Below, one piece after another: positions 22,031-33,495 of a stretch of 64,000 nucleotides of DNA; the first letter of the stretch is position 1, and every line of letters starts with the position of its first letter. A program made the translations under genes and the position numbers. Origin of the DNA: Perognathus longimembris pacificus (Eukaryota > Chordata > Mammalia > Rodentia > Heteromyidae); contig NC_063175.1 in assembly GCF_023159225.1 (NCBI RefSeq), positions 1,618,755 through 1,682,754 on the forward strand. Reading direction: 5' to 3'. The notes under the pieces were generated by a model. The model was not told the DNA's origin and searched no databases. It was given only the letters and a program-made list of their open reading frames with translations.

Positions 22031-22255
22031 TTAACTGCTTGTTACTTTGACTAAGTCATTGTAGTTTTGCATCCTCTAAGTAGTATTGACTGGTTATGAG
22101 TAAAATCCTTTTCAAACCCTATTTGTGTTTCGAACTTAGAGGGTGGTGGGTTGCATCATTTGACTTGGACTCTTTTGAGAGCTGGGCATGTCCACCCTGC
22201 TATTGCAGAGGAGAAGGCAGCAGCCCATCACCCTTCCAATGGCAAGGAATGATGG

Positions 22256-22378
22256 CTCTCCACGTGTGGTGGTGCATGCCAGTAATCCCAGCACATGGGA
22301 GGCTGAGGAAGGAGGACCACAAATTCACTGCCACTCTGCGACATAGAGAGATTCAATCTCAAAACAAACAAACATACA
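22256..22378 (+). mobile_element. B1 SINE monomer
   Basis: 'gtggtggtgcatgccagtaa' and 'tcccagcacatgggaggctg' are the 7SL-derived B1 head. It ends 'caatctcaaaacaaacaaac'. No tRNA-like module is attached. Confidence 0.85.
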
Positions 22379-22718
22379 ATTATGGCCAACACTTACTGGA
22401 CTTGATTCAAAGCTTTTGAGTAACATTTAGTGAGGTTTAATGGTCATTATGCCTTGTGTCTTAGCACCCTGATGGATTTGGCCTGGGTCACAATTGGGTT
22501 GATATGGATGAGGAATTCTCTTGAGGAAGAGCACATGCTGAGAACTACAGTATGGATATCAGCTCGGCATACCACTTTTGCTTAACATGTAATGTCTGTC
22601 CATCCCATTAAAACCCTTTTCCCAGAACAGGTGAGTGTATGTCATCATTTTACCACCCTATTGTTGCACATGCCATTTAAAAATATGTTCAGTGACTTTC
22701 TATAGTCTGTTTGGTTTA

Positions 22719-22722
<4 letters not shown>
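22379..22722. other. Unique stretch
   Basis: No repeat or gene recognised. Confidence 0.35.
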
Positions 22723-22749
<27 letters not shown>

Positions 22750-22750
22750 T
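22723..22750. repeat. (TA)n microsatellite
   Basis: About 13 uninterrupted TA units, at the tail side of the following minus-strand SINE. Confidence 0.9.
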
Positions 22751-22915
22751 TGTGAGTAGCACTAGGAATTGAATTCAGGGCCCCACTCACAGTCCTTTTT
22801 GCTTTTTAGTCCCCCCCCAGATAGGTTCTTAGGCTTTTGCCAAGCGGGTCTTGGGCTGTGATTCATTTACCTCGTTTCCCCAAGTAGCTGAGATTACAGG
22901 CATGCACCACCACGA
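22751..22915 (-). mobile_element. B1-dID type composite SINE
   Basis: Short antisense ID part (22755-22790), T/C-rich linker, then an antisense B1 part with 'tagctgagattacaggcatg' at 22885-22904. Confidence 0.7.
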
Positions 22916-22959
22916 AGAAATACTTTAAACCTATAATTAAATAATCTTGGAAATCCAGA

Positions 22960-23352
22960 AGAAATGTATAATTTTTCTTTGTGCTTTTTTCCTCCAGAGT
23001 TATAGTAATATGAGGTTTCCTCTAAACTTTGGTATTTTCTTATTTCCTACTTATTCCTGTAAATTTCTTGCTTTACATTCATATTTTGTTGATTACAGAA
23101 AAATAATTAGAAAGGGTTCACTATTCTTTGGAAAGGTTTCTATTGGGACTTTGTTGCTTTCTTCATTAGGTGTTGGGAGATTGATCGGCAAAACTATTTG
23201 GGTCTAGATATATTGTTTGTGAAAAGTTAAACAATGAATTCAATTTTGCTAATGAATATCATGGTATTCAGATTTTTCTCTTTTGACAGCCTTGATAAAT
23301 TGTATTTGTTGATGAATTTCCTTTATATTGTCAAACTTGTTGACTTGAGCTG
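22960..23352 (-). mobile_element. Ancient L1M ORF2 fragment, antisense, part 1
   Basis: The plus strand is the complement of L1 ORF2 coding sequence as remembered: 'ttgacagccttgataaattg' and 'ctttatattgtcaaacttg' correspond to the conserved stretch around the palm/thumb region of the reverse transcriptase gene. Stops and frameshifts are frequent. It continues at 23790 after inserted SINEs. Confidence 0.6.
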
Positions 23353-23364
23353 AGCCATTTCCGC

Positions 23365-23535
23365 CCCCCCGCCACCTTTGGCTGGTACCAGAGTTTTAAC
23401 TCAGGCATTTTACTGGTTAAGTGGACATAGGGTCATGTAGACTTTTCTGCACTGGCTGGTAATGAATTTTGGTTTTCCAAATCTTGACCCCCCCAAATAG
23501 TTAAGATTACAGGCATGTGGCCCTGGGATCTGGCT
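23365..23535 (-). mobile_element. B1-containing composite SINE, old
   Basis: Antisense 'ctggtaccagagttttaact' at one end and 'gttaagattacaggcatgtg' at the other. Inserted in the L1M. Confidence 0.55.
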
Positions 23536-23549
23536 CACTTTTGCTTTTT

Positions 23550-23785
23550 CATTTGTTTTTTTCAGGTAGAGTGTTATGTTTTCCCCTGGGGCAGGCTTCA
23601 GATAGAGATCTTCCTATCCATGCCTCCTGCCCTGTGCTGGGATGACATGTTTGCTCCACCATACCCAAACTGTTGATTGAGATGGCATTTTGCTATTTAT
23701 TTACCTGGGCTGGTTTTGAACCTGGGCTGTGATCTTCCTGAGCTTTACCTCCCAAGTTAGAAGATTTATATGCGTCTAGCCTTCA
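23550..23785 (-). mobile_element. Second old B1-containing SINE region
   Basis: Two B1-like antisense segments ('ctgtgctgggatgacatg' and 'cctgggctggttttgaacc') stand in tandem. It may be a dimer or two insertions. Confidence 0.45.
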
Positions 23786-24110
23786 ACATTATTAGTGTTG
23801 TTTAAAGAGCTAAATTTTGGTTTTGACAACAGTCTACTTTCCTATTTGTTTTTAATTCAAACTAATTTCATTATTACTTCGACTTTCTTTAAAATTTGAC
23901 TTTCTGCAAGAATGTATGGTTTTGATATGTTTTACTTTCTTGGAAAAATTATATTTCACATATACACTCTATCATCTACTTAATTGTCTAATTACATCTA
24001 TCATCTATCTATATCCGTTTACCCACCTATTGTCTGTTTTCCTCTTTCCAAACTTAATAGTGAATTCCTTTCACAACTCAAATATAAAAGTGGGAAATGA
24101 ATGAAATGAA
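23786..24110 (-). mobile_element. Ancient L1M ORF2 fragment, antisense, part 2
   Basis: 'gctaaattttggttttgaca' and 'ttaattcaaactaatttc' continue the ORF2 complement interrupted at 23353. The two parts are collinear with the L1 consensus, so the SINEs between them are later insertions. Confidence 0.5.
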
Positions 24111-25194
24111 ATATTTTCAAAGTCCAATTCTGGGGAAACAATCTCTGTATGGGGTCTTTGGGCCCCTACCATAGGCCAATTACAAAGGTCTCAAGCGGTG
24201 CCCCTTATGGGAGAAGGCTGCTTTCCCCATGTTAGACTTGGTGCTGAGACAGTACTCTGCAGTCTACAATTGGTGGAAGGAGTTCAGGTCAAGGCTTCAA
24301 GTGCCCTGCCCAGCAGGCTCCTACACAAAGCTACATCTCTGGCTCACTTGCTTGTATTCATCAGCCTTTTAAATCTGAAATCTTCATCAGGACTCCTTTA
24401 CTGGAGAGAGGGAAAGAGGAGACCTTAAATACGTTGCCTCATCCTGACTCAGCTTTTTATACTTTCCCAAATAGAGCACTTTTCTCCTCCCTTCCTCTAA
24501 TGTCTGGGCCCTTATGTTCTGTAGGAACTTTTGTGACTTGAACTCCATGTCTATCTTTTTCCAGAGGGGAAATACAACAGGGCAGAGCTGATACTGTTTA
24601 TGGCTTAGCCTCCTACTTAGAGGCGTGCAGCATCTGTCCAATGGCTTATCTCCTACATTTGTTGGCTCTTGCTATTGGCTGCTCTGATTCTTGGCAATTT
24701 GCCTAGGGTAGCACCTAACAACTACACTTGGAATTTTAAGGAATTTGTCATAGCAGACAATCTGAGATCATGCTTTTCCTACTAAAACCACAAAGAAGTG
24801 GAATGAGGCTTAATTTGGTAGAGATTTATCATATTCATCTTGTTTCTATGGTGCAAATATAAAATTTCCCTCCAGGGGATTTTTTCCCCCACTCATATAA
24901 AAATATCTTCAAACTTTTTTTTTGTACTCAGGCAAAGAATTAAGATTTTTCATTAACTTCTGTCTTCCCCTAAGGAATGGAAAAGTTTAAAGGTTTTATC
25001 CCTCTAAATATTGGTTTGGAGTTTTGCTTTACATTGGAAAACACCCTACTTTTCAGGCTAAGATTTAAGTGAAAGAATTTTGAAGCTACATAGAATTCTG
25101 AAGGGTATAAGACAATAAGAGAAATGTTGGATGATTCCTAAATGTATAAAGCCCCTTTAGAGTGCTTGGACATTTATACAATGCCACATCTCTG
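24111..25194. other. Unique stretch
   Basis: No repeat or gene recognised. Short frames at 24198-24428 (plus) and 24387-24641 (minus) overlap and are probably chance. Confidence 0.4.
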
Positions 25195-25552
25195 CTTTAA
25201 TTGTAATCTGGAATGTTCCCCCAAGACCCATGTGCTGAAGTCTTGATCCCAATCACTGTGAACAATTGCAAAGTGGTGGAATCTTTGAGATGGGGGAGTA
25301 ATGGGAGGCTTCTAGGTTATTGGGGTTCTGCTCTCGAAAGATGACTATGGGAAGCCCATCTCATTCTCTTTTGTACCTGGTGATAGGTGAACAGGCTCCC
25401 TCAGTTATGCTCTCCACCATGATGTACTTGGCACACAGACCGAAAGCAATGGGGCCAAATAGTCATGGATTGAAACTGCCAAAATAAGCATCAGTCATGT
25501 CTGCAAGAGGTATCGTGACAGGAAGGGAATGCTGACTAACAGCAGCACAGTA
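25195..25552 (+). mobile_element. MaLR-type LTR, sense
   Basis: 'tgtaatctggaatgttcccc', 'agacccatgtgctgaagtc', 'gtggtggaatctttgagat', 'accatgatgtac' and the end 'gctgactaacagcagcac' follow the MST/THE1-like MaLR LTR order. About 355 bp. A solo LTR with no internal region. Confidence 0.8.
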
Positions 25553-25637
25553 TCTAGGTTGATACTCATATCATGTATTTGCTACCATCCTTGTTTTCTT
25601 TGGATCTCAGAATGAGCCATTAATAAAAATGATCTAT

Positions 25638-25835
25638 CTGGATGCTAGTGGTTCATGGCTATAATCTGAGGATAGCAGTTCAAAGCCAGTTTAGACAAGA
25701 AAGTCCATGAAATAACCTACTCCAATTAACAACTAGAAGACTGGAAGCAGAGCTGTGGCTCAAGTGGTAGAGCACTATCCTTGAGCTCAGGAGCAGTGTC
25801 CAGGCCCTGTGTTCAAGCCCCAGCATCTGTATCTC
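25638..25835 (+). mobile_element. B1/tRNA-like composite SINE
   Basis: The head is shortened ('gtggttcatggctataatc'). The right arm is well preserved ('gagctgtggctcaagtgg', 'tgttcaagccccagc'). Confidence 0.85.
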
Positions 25836-26330
25836 CCACCCCCATAGGAATGATCTGATTTGACTACTATTTAGAATCTTATGGGATAGCATTAGATGTT
25901 TTAGTTGAAAAATCCTGGTGGACCATGGTGCTTTTCAGTTGCCTTCCTTTGAGCCTGACTTCATTGTGCAGAGCCTTGTCTTGAAGAAGTGGAGCATCTT
26001 CTTCACTAGGGAGGAGCTGGTGAAGTCTTAAGGTGACAAAGTGAGAGAACAGTTGCAAGGACCTCGTTTTCTGTGTGTGTAAAGGCTGAGCAAAAACCAG
26101 CAAAGCACAATGAATAGCACAGGCTGACACTTGATTGCGTCTACAATACCTATTTCTCCTTTAATCTCTCTTCTCTCCTTCTGCATTTAAGATCAACTAT
26201 AAAAGTTGAGATTACTTTTGATTTTGATGTTGTCTTCATAGGAATGTTGTTTCAGAGAAAAGCTTTTGGGTCTCAGGAGGCTGCAGATGGGAAGCCCTTT
26301 GCGTGAGTGCACATATGCATTTGTACACAT
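25836..26330. other. Unique stretch
   Basis: No repeat or gene recognised. Overlapping short minus frames only. Confidence 0.4.
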
Positions 26331-26574
26331 ACACACCAATCCTGGGGCTTGAACCCAGGTCCTTGGCACTGTCCCCAAAGTTTTTTCCCCTCAAGGCTGG
26401 TACTCTACCATTTAATCTTGAGCTCCATATGGCTTTTTGTTTTTGGAGGGGGGAGCTTAATTGGAGGTAAGAGATTCACAACTTTCCTGCTCTGCCTCGC
26501 TTCCAACTGTGATCTTCAGATCTCTGCCTCCTGAGTAGCTATGATTAGAGGTGTGAGCCATTGGTACCTGGTGC
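26331..26574 (-). mobile_element. B1/tRNA-like composite SINE
   Basis: Antisense right arm from 26338 ('cctggggcttgaacccagg'), linker with 'gcttaattggaggtaagag', antisense head with 'cctcctgagtagctatgatt'. A G-rich run at 26442-26455 interrupts it. Confidence 0.85.
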
Positions 26575-27190
26575 AACTCTCTCTCTTTTAAATTAGAAAA
26601 CTCATTAAATAGTGCAAAGATAGAGAAAGGTAGTGAAAGAGTATATGACCCAAGTATGTCTGGGTGCAGGTACATCTGATGTCAGACACAGAATGCTCTA
26701 ACATTATAAATATATATGGTGAAAAAGTTGTTTGGAATTTGGCTCCAAACAACTTTTAAGAAAAGTGTTTTCCTTTGTGATGGCACCTGGTATATTATGT
26801 TATTCTTGCTGTTACACTGTTTTATCAAATGGCTACAGAGACTTGAATGCTAGCCTTAGCTGGATCACTGATGTTTTCTCTGTAGCCTCTGCCATCAACT
26901 TTGAACAAAGAGGTGTGAATTCACAGTGGAGCATGTAGGAGTTGATTCTGTGTATGGTTAAGGTTTGCTTTGCTATAGAATTGAGTACCAGATGAATGAC
27001 ACAAAGTTTTTGAAAAAGTGTACCAAACTTGTATGACTATTTGTCCTTAGTAAATTAAAATTGAGATATTCTGCAACAAATAACACAGATTTTTTTTAGA
27101 GTATGTCTCACTGATTTTGAAGTCTATCATTATATGTATAATTTTCAGAAATAAATCAAGTACAGCTGATTCCCAGCAATGCAGAAGACT
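26575..27190. other. Unique AT-rich stretch
   Basis: No repeat or gene recognised. Confidence 0.4.
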
Positions 27191-27400
27191 TTCTCATATT
27201 TTTTCCAGTCAATATTTTTCCATTCTGAAGCATCCTTTACTTGAATTTCTGTACCAATAGATAATTTCACTATTCTTTCCTTTCATAGGAATAGCATCAC
27301 AAAGCTTGTACTCCTTTGCTATTGGGCTTCTTTAATCCATTGTGTTTGAGATTCATTCACCTTATCCTCCAAAATATTTTCTCCTATATTTTGTTAAAAA
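27191..27400 (-). mobile_element. Ancient L1M fragment, antisense (tentative)
   Basis: 'attgggcttctttaatcc' followed by 'tgtttgagattcattcacc' recalls the complement of the L1 ORF2 C-terminal region. Short and diverged. Confidence 0.4.
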
Positions 27401-29169
27401 GTTTGAAACATACCGAGACATTGAAAATATTGTGTAGTGAATGTGCACTGGATTTCACCCTGCTATCATTTCTCTGCACCATCTATTTCTCCATTAGTCC
27501 ATTTTTGGGGGTGTATTTCAAAGGAAGTTTCCAACATCAGAATCCTTCATCCTTTGATATGCATGGATTTCCTTTAGCATATTCATATTTTCTGAGATGT
27601 TCAGTGGATATTGAGGTAAATCCGGGTGTCTTTCTGAGAGAAAAATTGAGACGCCAACAAAACACAAGAGTTTTAGACATCCTTGTTCTAACATTTGGTA
27701 GTTTGGGCTTCAACATTGTGTTGTTGTTGTTGCTGTTGTTGTCCGGGGTAAACATTGAGGAAGGAAGCAGCCTTGATTGTCTCTCTTTGGGAGTTGGACT
27801 ACTAATTGGTGCCCTATAGGTCCCCCATAGAGGAATTCAGAAATCAGAATTCAAACAGGAGGATGAGATTCAGTCATCCAAGGCAAGAGAAAGGAGGCTG
27901 TACTTTCTGCTTTTGAAAGGAAAAATAAATAGGGAGACAGCTTCTTTTATTTAGCTCTTCAGTTTTCTCTGGCTTTGTGCTTTTTATATACAGGAAACTG
28001 CTGGAAATAGCAGTTTGATCAAAGCATAGGAAATGTGTACACAGAGAGCTACTGAGAATGGATTTTTCAGATTATTTTTAAGGTGGGTAGGCAAGGTTGT
28101 CAGTACATCTCAGGGGAGAATACACTATTTCTGAGATCAAGAAAGGACTAAAAGGAACATTAACTCATACAAGTAGTCTTTGTCTGAGTTAAGACTGGTC
28201 TCCTTGAGGGACCTCTGAAGTTGCCAGATAAGATCCTCATCCAACCGAATTCTGGTAGGGTCTGGACACATATTTGTTCAAAGTTTTCCACGTGATTCCA
28301 ACACATGATTATTTCGAGAATTTCTGAGGTCATTTAAGCTTTTGGTATCTTCGGATGATTCCTTTAAAGTTGAGATGCAGGAAGATACAATGACATTCGA
28401 TGCCTATTTCTAAGCACAAAGTTAAAACACAAAAACAAAAACAAATCTAGTCCCAAATTACCACCCAAAGAGGAACCTCTCCACAAGTACTCTGGGCTCA
28501 GAGGAATTCTTTCTATAAATGGCTTGTTTTTCTGATGTCAGCAAACAGAAATGCTTTGGAACTGAAGTGAGATGTCATATATAGACTCCATGGGGGCGGA
28601 TGATACAGAACCCTGTAATAGCCTAGGAGAGCCTCGTTCTTCCATGGTTATGAGCTTCTGTTGATGACAGTGGTGTGTGTTGGCACTGGTACATTAGACA
28701 GAAGACAGGTGAGGTGTACTGCATGTCTGATTTTAGAGGTTTAGCTCCCTCAAAACTATGCAGTCAACTAGTCACAGGGATCATGAGAAGGGTCTTTGGA
28801 ATTGGCTCCATTCAGGATGGCAAGAAAACCAACATATTTAAAAATGTTTGTGTTTGCATTCCCCAATGAGCTGTAAGTATAGATTATGAAATGAGTTGGC
28901 TTGTGACAAATGTTTATATGACAAAGATTTGACATGACCACAGTGGACAGAATCCAGCTGCAGAGAGATGTCTCTGGTATGTTTCTCACTGAATAGGAAG
29001 TGTAGGAGCGGGGGGTGGAGGGCACCACATGGGGGATGGTAACAGATGAAGAGTGACTGTAAAGAGCTTTGTTGCCATGTAAAAACAACCCTGTTGTGTC
29101 TGGAAGCCAAACTAAGGAGGGTGAGTGGGTACCAGGTATAGTGAAGATAACTTTGGCTTTTTGTAACAA
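27401..29169. other. Unique stretch with an unrecognised 167-codon open frame
   Basis: The plus frame at 27316-27819 is the longest here. It overlaps L1-like sequence at its 5' end, crosses a (TTG)n run at 27716-27741 that codes a leucine run, and lacks any recognised domain. I regard it as chance. The rest (27820-29169) is repeat-free with no visible feature. Confidence 0.4.
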
Positions 29170-29395
29170 TGATTTCTAACATTTATTTCCAATTTTCTAT
29201 GTGCCAGGGCAGAAAATTTCATGTATTTCATTTCCATTAATTCTAATAATGGTGTCTATAGCCCATGGTGTCTATGTATGATTCATATCTTACTCTATGG
29301 CATATGGAATCCACTTTAGATAAATGGAAAGATGAAGCTTTGGGAGAAACTTCTTAAGATGTCATTGAGGGAATGGAGATTCAAACCCGGATGGA
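29170..29395 (-). mobile_element. MIR SINE, antisense
   Basis: The order 'acatttatttccaattttc', 'ctatgtgccagggcag', later 'aaatggaaagatgaagc' and 'gagattcaaacccgg' follows the complement of the ancient MIR, including its B-box-side end. Confidence 0.7.
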
Positions 29396-29599
29396 TTCTA
29401 AAACCTGAGTTTTTCTTTACTGCTTCCCCCATGCAAACCTTTTACCACCTTCTGCTGGCTTCCTGGGGACTCAGCGTGCTCTATTCTGTATCAGAGAATG
29501 GCACATGGACTCCTGGAGCTAAGAACTTGCCCAGCTGTAAGATCCAAAGTGGCACTGGAATCAGCTGCTCACGAAGCATCCTGTGATGACTGTGGAGTT

Positions 29600-29745
29600 T
29601 GGAGTTGGGAGACTTGAGTTCAGTTCATAGCTCCATGGCTCCTAGTGATCTAGACTTGAACAATTTGGTGCCTTTTCAGGTTTCTTGTCTCTTCTTTATG
29701 AAGACAAACATTTATACCTTTATCCTAGTTATGGACATGGACTTA
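29600..29745 (+). mobile_element. MIR SINE, sense
   Basis: 'gagacttgagttcagttc', 'gacttgaacaatttggtgcc', 'aggtttcttgtctcttctt' and 'atgaagacaaac' match the MIR core and 3' part in order. It lies in opposite orientation to the MIR 200 bp upstream. Confidence 0.65.
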
Positions 29746-30018
29746 CATTTGTAATTTATACAGAGCACTTAACAATTTAACACATAGCAAGTCTCATTAT
29801 TATTCTGCCTAATTTGGCACAGCCTGCATTGTGTGGCCAGAGCTAACCAACACAAGTCTGGTTAGAGTTATGGTGAAGTTAATTAGGCTTTTGACTTAAC
29901 TGAGCTAGCTACAAAATTCTAGGCCTTTATGTCTGTATGTGTGTAGGAATGGCTGTTTTGAATAGGGAAAATGGATTAAAAAAACAATCTATATTCTTTA
30001 AAGTCTAACCTTTAAAAT
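29746..30018. other. Unique spacer
   Basis: No repeat or gene recognised. Confidence 0.35.
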
Positions 30019-30127
30019 TTTTATTTATGCCAGTACCAGGGCTTGAACTCAGGGTCTGGATACTGGCCTTGAGTTTATTGTGCTCAACGCCAGCACTCTA
30101 TCACTTGAGCCACAGCTGTACTTCTGG

Positions 30128-30159
<32 letters not shown>

Positions 30160-30274
30160 TGATTAATTGGATATGAGAGTTTCACAGATTTTCTTGCTTG
30201 GGCTGGCTTTGAACTGTGACCCTCAGCCTCCTGAGTAGTTAGGATAATAGGTGTGAGCCACTAGCATCTGGCCA
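30019..30274 (-). mobile_element. B1/tRNA-like composite SINE with internal poly(T)
   Basis: Antisense right arm at 30030-30125, then a poly(T) run of about 30 bases at 30129-30159 replacing the linker, then the antisense head with 'cctcctgagtagttagg'. Confidence 0.9.
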
Positions 30275-30992
30275 GGATGGCCCTATTTCCATCCTGCCAG
30301 TATCTGTAACTAGAGGTTTTTTTCCTCCCAGAAAGGAAAGCTGTTATTTTGTAGATTTCATGCCTTAAGATTGCCCTTTTAATTACGAAACTTGCTTGTA
30401 ATATACATCCTTTTTGCCCTTTTAGGCGACATAGAAAGTGAATGTAATCCTTAGTTTCTATTCTAAACAATCAGATCACTTGTTTAAAATGTTATGTGCA
30501 CCATGAAGGACAAATGCTAAATGTTTCTACTTGTAGGTGAGGCTAAAAACTTACCTAAAAGGAAGTATACTGACACTGAGGCTGGGAAGGGTATGTGGGA
30601 GGGAGTGAGAGGGGAAAGTTAAGGTATTGCAAGGGACCAGGCTAGGAGGAAGAACTGATCTGTGGCACAGTATAGTAACTATGACAACAATTCACTGACT
30701 ATTTCAATATAGTTAGAAGAGAGGATTTTGAATGTCCTCAACATACAGAAATGCTAAATAATTAAGCTGATAGACATACAAGTTACCTTGATCCGATCAT
30801 CTCAGTCTGGGAGACTCAGTCTGGGAAAACTATTTTCCTTAGAGTAAAGCAAGAAACTTTTATCCCAAGAGAAAAGGAAGTGATAAAAATCTCTAGGCCT
30901 GCTATTTAGGGCCTTGGCCTCTATGTTAGCATTGGTGAATTCATAAGCCATAAAAACACAAAAAATACTTCACAAAAGAAGACAAAAAGCAA
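30275..30992. other. Unique stretch
   Basis: No repeat or gene recognised. The minus frame at 30261-30470 partly covers the SINE end. Confidence 0.4.
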
Positions 30993-31372
30993 AACTGGGA
31001 AGAATGGTTTATGCCTACAACCTCAGATATTCAGTAGGTGGAGATCAAGAGGATTGCAGTTCAAAACCTGGCCAACAAAACATTTGCAAGACCCCCATCT
31101 CAAGATCCAAGACCCAATCTCAATAAACAAACTAGGTTTGTTTGTACTGCCTATTTGGTAGTTTGTACTTCTAATTTCGGCTTCACAGGAGGCATATATA
31201 GGAAGTTTGGCAAAAAGTACAACTCTATCTGAAAAAACCCCAAACAAACTCCAACAACAAAACAAAAAAAAGAAAGCAAAAAGGACTAAGGCATGGTTCA
31301 AATGGTGGAATGCTTGCCTAGCAAGTGTGAGGCCCTGAATTTGCACTCCAGTAGGACCCACCTATCCCCCAA
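30993..31372 (+). mobile_element. B1-dimer/ID composite, old
   Basis: Two B1-like A-rich-ended units (about 30993-31130 and 31135-31280) are followed by an ID-like unit (31290-31360) with 'atggtggaatgcttgcctag' and an A-rich tail. This could be a dimeric B1 plus ID, or nested insertions. Confidence 0.55.
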
Positions 31373-31837
31373 GAAAAAAAGACAAAACAAAAGAAAAAGC
31401 CAATCATCCTAACGATGACAAAAGTCAACCTTAGTGCGGCCTAGGCTCTGTTCCTGTTCATCTTTCCCACTGAGGTTGAGAGAAGTGCTACTTGAATAAA
31501 GTTAGCATTGAAGGAGAGAGATGTTGGTGAGAGTCAAATTATTTTCATTACAAAAAAGAACTATGACAGAGGGCTGGGTGTGTCCTCATTGGTAAAGAGG
31601 AAGGCAACTCCTGTAAGTTTTGAAAGAGAGAGAAAGCATAGTAAAGTGTGAGGAATGTCAACCAAAAACTCAAACCAAACAAGTGATAATTTTCAAATAG
31701 ATCTTGATATTTATCAGATGCTTAATTGTTCTTCTTAAGTGAGGAAATAATATTTTAATATTAATCATATTTAAATAAGTATAAAATATTTCTTTCTAAT
31801 ATTTCTCAGGAATGAGTCCCCTTCAGTATGCTGAGGC
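31373..31837. other. Unique AT-rich stretch
   Basis: No repeat or gene recognised. Confidence 0.35.
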
Positions 31838-32092
31838 AGCATTTATCTTCTTGTGTGTGCTAGTCCTGGGAATTGAACTCAAGGCCTGGTGCTGATGCTG
31901 AGTTTGTTGCTCAAGGCTTGTGCTCTGTCACTTGAACCACACTTCCACATCCAGCTTTTTTGCTGGTTCATTGGGGATAAGAATCTCACAGACTTTTCTG
32001 CCTGGGCTGACTTTGAACCACAATCTTCAGGTCTCAGCCTCCTGAGTAGGCTTACAGGTATGAGCTACCAGCACCTGGCTAGCATTTATCTT
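31838..32092 (-). mobile_element. B1/tRNA-like composite SINE with perfect 12-bp target duplication
   Basis: Direct repeats 'agcatttatctt' at 31838-31849 and 32081-32092. Antisense right arm at 31862-31955, linker, antisense head ending 'accagcacctggct'. Confidence 0.92.
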
Positions 32093-32453
32093 TCTTTATT
32101 CTCTAACTTGTACTATAAGGTAACCCCTCCCCCCCCATAGCCTTGAAATAAATGGCATCTTGCCTAAGCAGTCACATATCCTCTATCTCTGGGTTTAATC
32201 CATGACCACAGAGTGGGAACAGACAGAATGACCTGTGGCCTGGCATAGTAGGGTATTTCTAGGAAGGGATTGCATTTAAACTGGGAATTAAAGAGTGAAT
32301 ATGTAACTAGCAGGGGTAAGGATTGGAGTTTTAGAATCGAAGAGACACTTGGGTAGAAAGCACCATCACGTCAAAGTACACATCCCATATAGCAAGCTGT
32401 CCTTGAAAGACTAAAATTGTCTTTTGACAGTTTTGCTTCAATCCCTAAACCTG
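32093..32453. other. Unique spacer
   Basis: C-run at 32128-32138. Otherwise no recognised feature. Confidence 0.35.
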
Positions 32454-32846
32454 TCCTTCCTTCCTTCCTTCCTTCCTTCCTTCCTTTCTTCCTTCCTTCC
32501 TTCCTTCCTTCCTTCCTTCCTTCCTTCCTTCCTTCCTTCCTTCCTTCCTTCCTTCCTTCCTTCCTTCCTTCCTTCCTTTCTTTCTCTTTCTCTTTCTTTC
32601 TCTCTCTTTCTCTCTCCCTCCCTCCCTCCCTCCCCTTCCCCTCCCTCTCCCTCTCCCCCTCCCCTGCCCCCCCTTCCCCTCCTCCTCCTCCTCTTCCCCC
32701 TCCTCCTCCTCCTCCCCCTCCCCCTCCCCCTCCCCTCCCCCTCCCCCCTCCCCCTCCCCTCCCCCTCCCCCCTCCGCCCCTCCCTTCCCCTCCCCTCCCC
32801 CTCCCCTCCCCTCCCCCTCCCCCTCCTCCTCCTCCTCCTCCTCCCC
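32454..32846. repeat. Polypyrimidine tract of about 390 bp, (TTCC)n to (CCCCT)n
   Basis: The plus strand is almost only C and T: (TTCC)n at 32454-32578, CTTT/CTCT at 32579-32620, then CCCT/CCTCC blocks to 32846. Only about three G residues interrupt it (for example near 32666, 32776 and 32846). It abuts the tail side of a minus-strand SINE, so it is probably that SINE's hugely expanded tail. Long frames through it (poly-P, S, L or G, R) are spurious. Confidence 0.97.
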
Positions 32847-33045
32847 GCTTTTTGCCAGTCATGGGGCTGGAGTTTCAGGCCTGAGCACTGTCCCTGACTT
32901 CTTTTTGCTCAAGGCTAGCACTCTATCACTTGAGCCACAGTGCCACTTCCGGCTTTTTCTGAATATGTGGTACAGAGGAATTGAACTCAGGGCTTCATGA
33001 ATGCTAGGCAAGCACACTACCACCAAGCCACATTTCCAGCCACCT
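32847..33045 (-). mobile_element. Dimeric IDL-Geo type SINE
   Basis: Antisense right arm from 32852, antisense ID-like half ending at about 33042 ('cacatttccagcc'). More diverged than the young copies. Confidence 0.9.
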
Positions 33046-33495
33046 TTTCCTCTTTATCTTGATTAAAAATGATGACTTTTCTCTGGGAACATATTTTTAA
33101 CTAAATTGAGTGGGGCCAAGTATTCTTCCATATATTAATTCTTGACTTAATCTATAGGTAAGAGTGGCAAATGAAATTGGGTTTAACCACATTCATTTTT
33201 TCAGTTTAGAAATGGCACCACATTATGAATCAATACTTCAGAGTGGAGTTAAGGACCAGACAGTGACAGTACAAAGTAATTTTTACTGAGCGAAATTATG
33301 GCTAATAAATGATATTTGATTTTAGTTATGTCTTAATTCTTCATGTGCCAAATTAAAGTTCCAGGCTAAGAAATTAATTTCATATCCTAATGATTTCCCC
33401 AAAGAATGAATCATTCTATGGTAATTCTTCCAGTCTAGTGATATAAAAGTCCAAGTCACCAGAATTTTACATATTAAAATCTGGTTGTATTTCCT
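33046..33495. other. Unique AT-rich stretch
   Basis: No repeat or gene recognised. Confidence 0.35.

Noticed and set aside
27316..27819. 167-codon plus frame with a 'DIEVNPG' motif like a viral 2A skipping peptide
   Set aside because: The essential final proline is replaced by valine, the frame crosses a (TTG)n run and begins in L1-like sequence, and there are no partner domains. Chance similarity.
32371..32897. Long proline/serine/leucine- or glycine/arginine-rich open frames of 155-163 codons
   Set aside because: They are translations of a simple polypyrimidine/polypurine tract; all frames stay open because the tract lacks stop codons.
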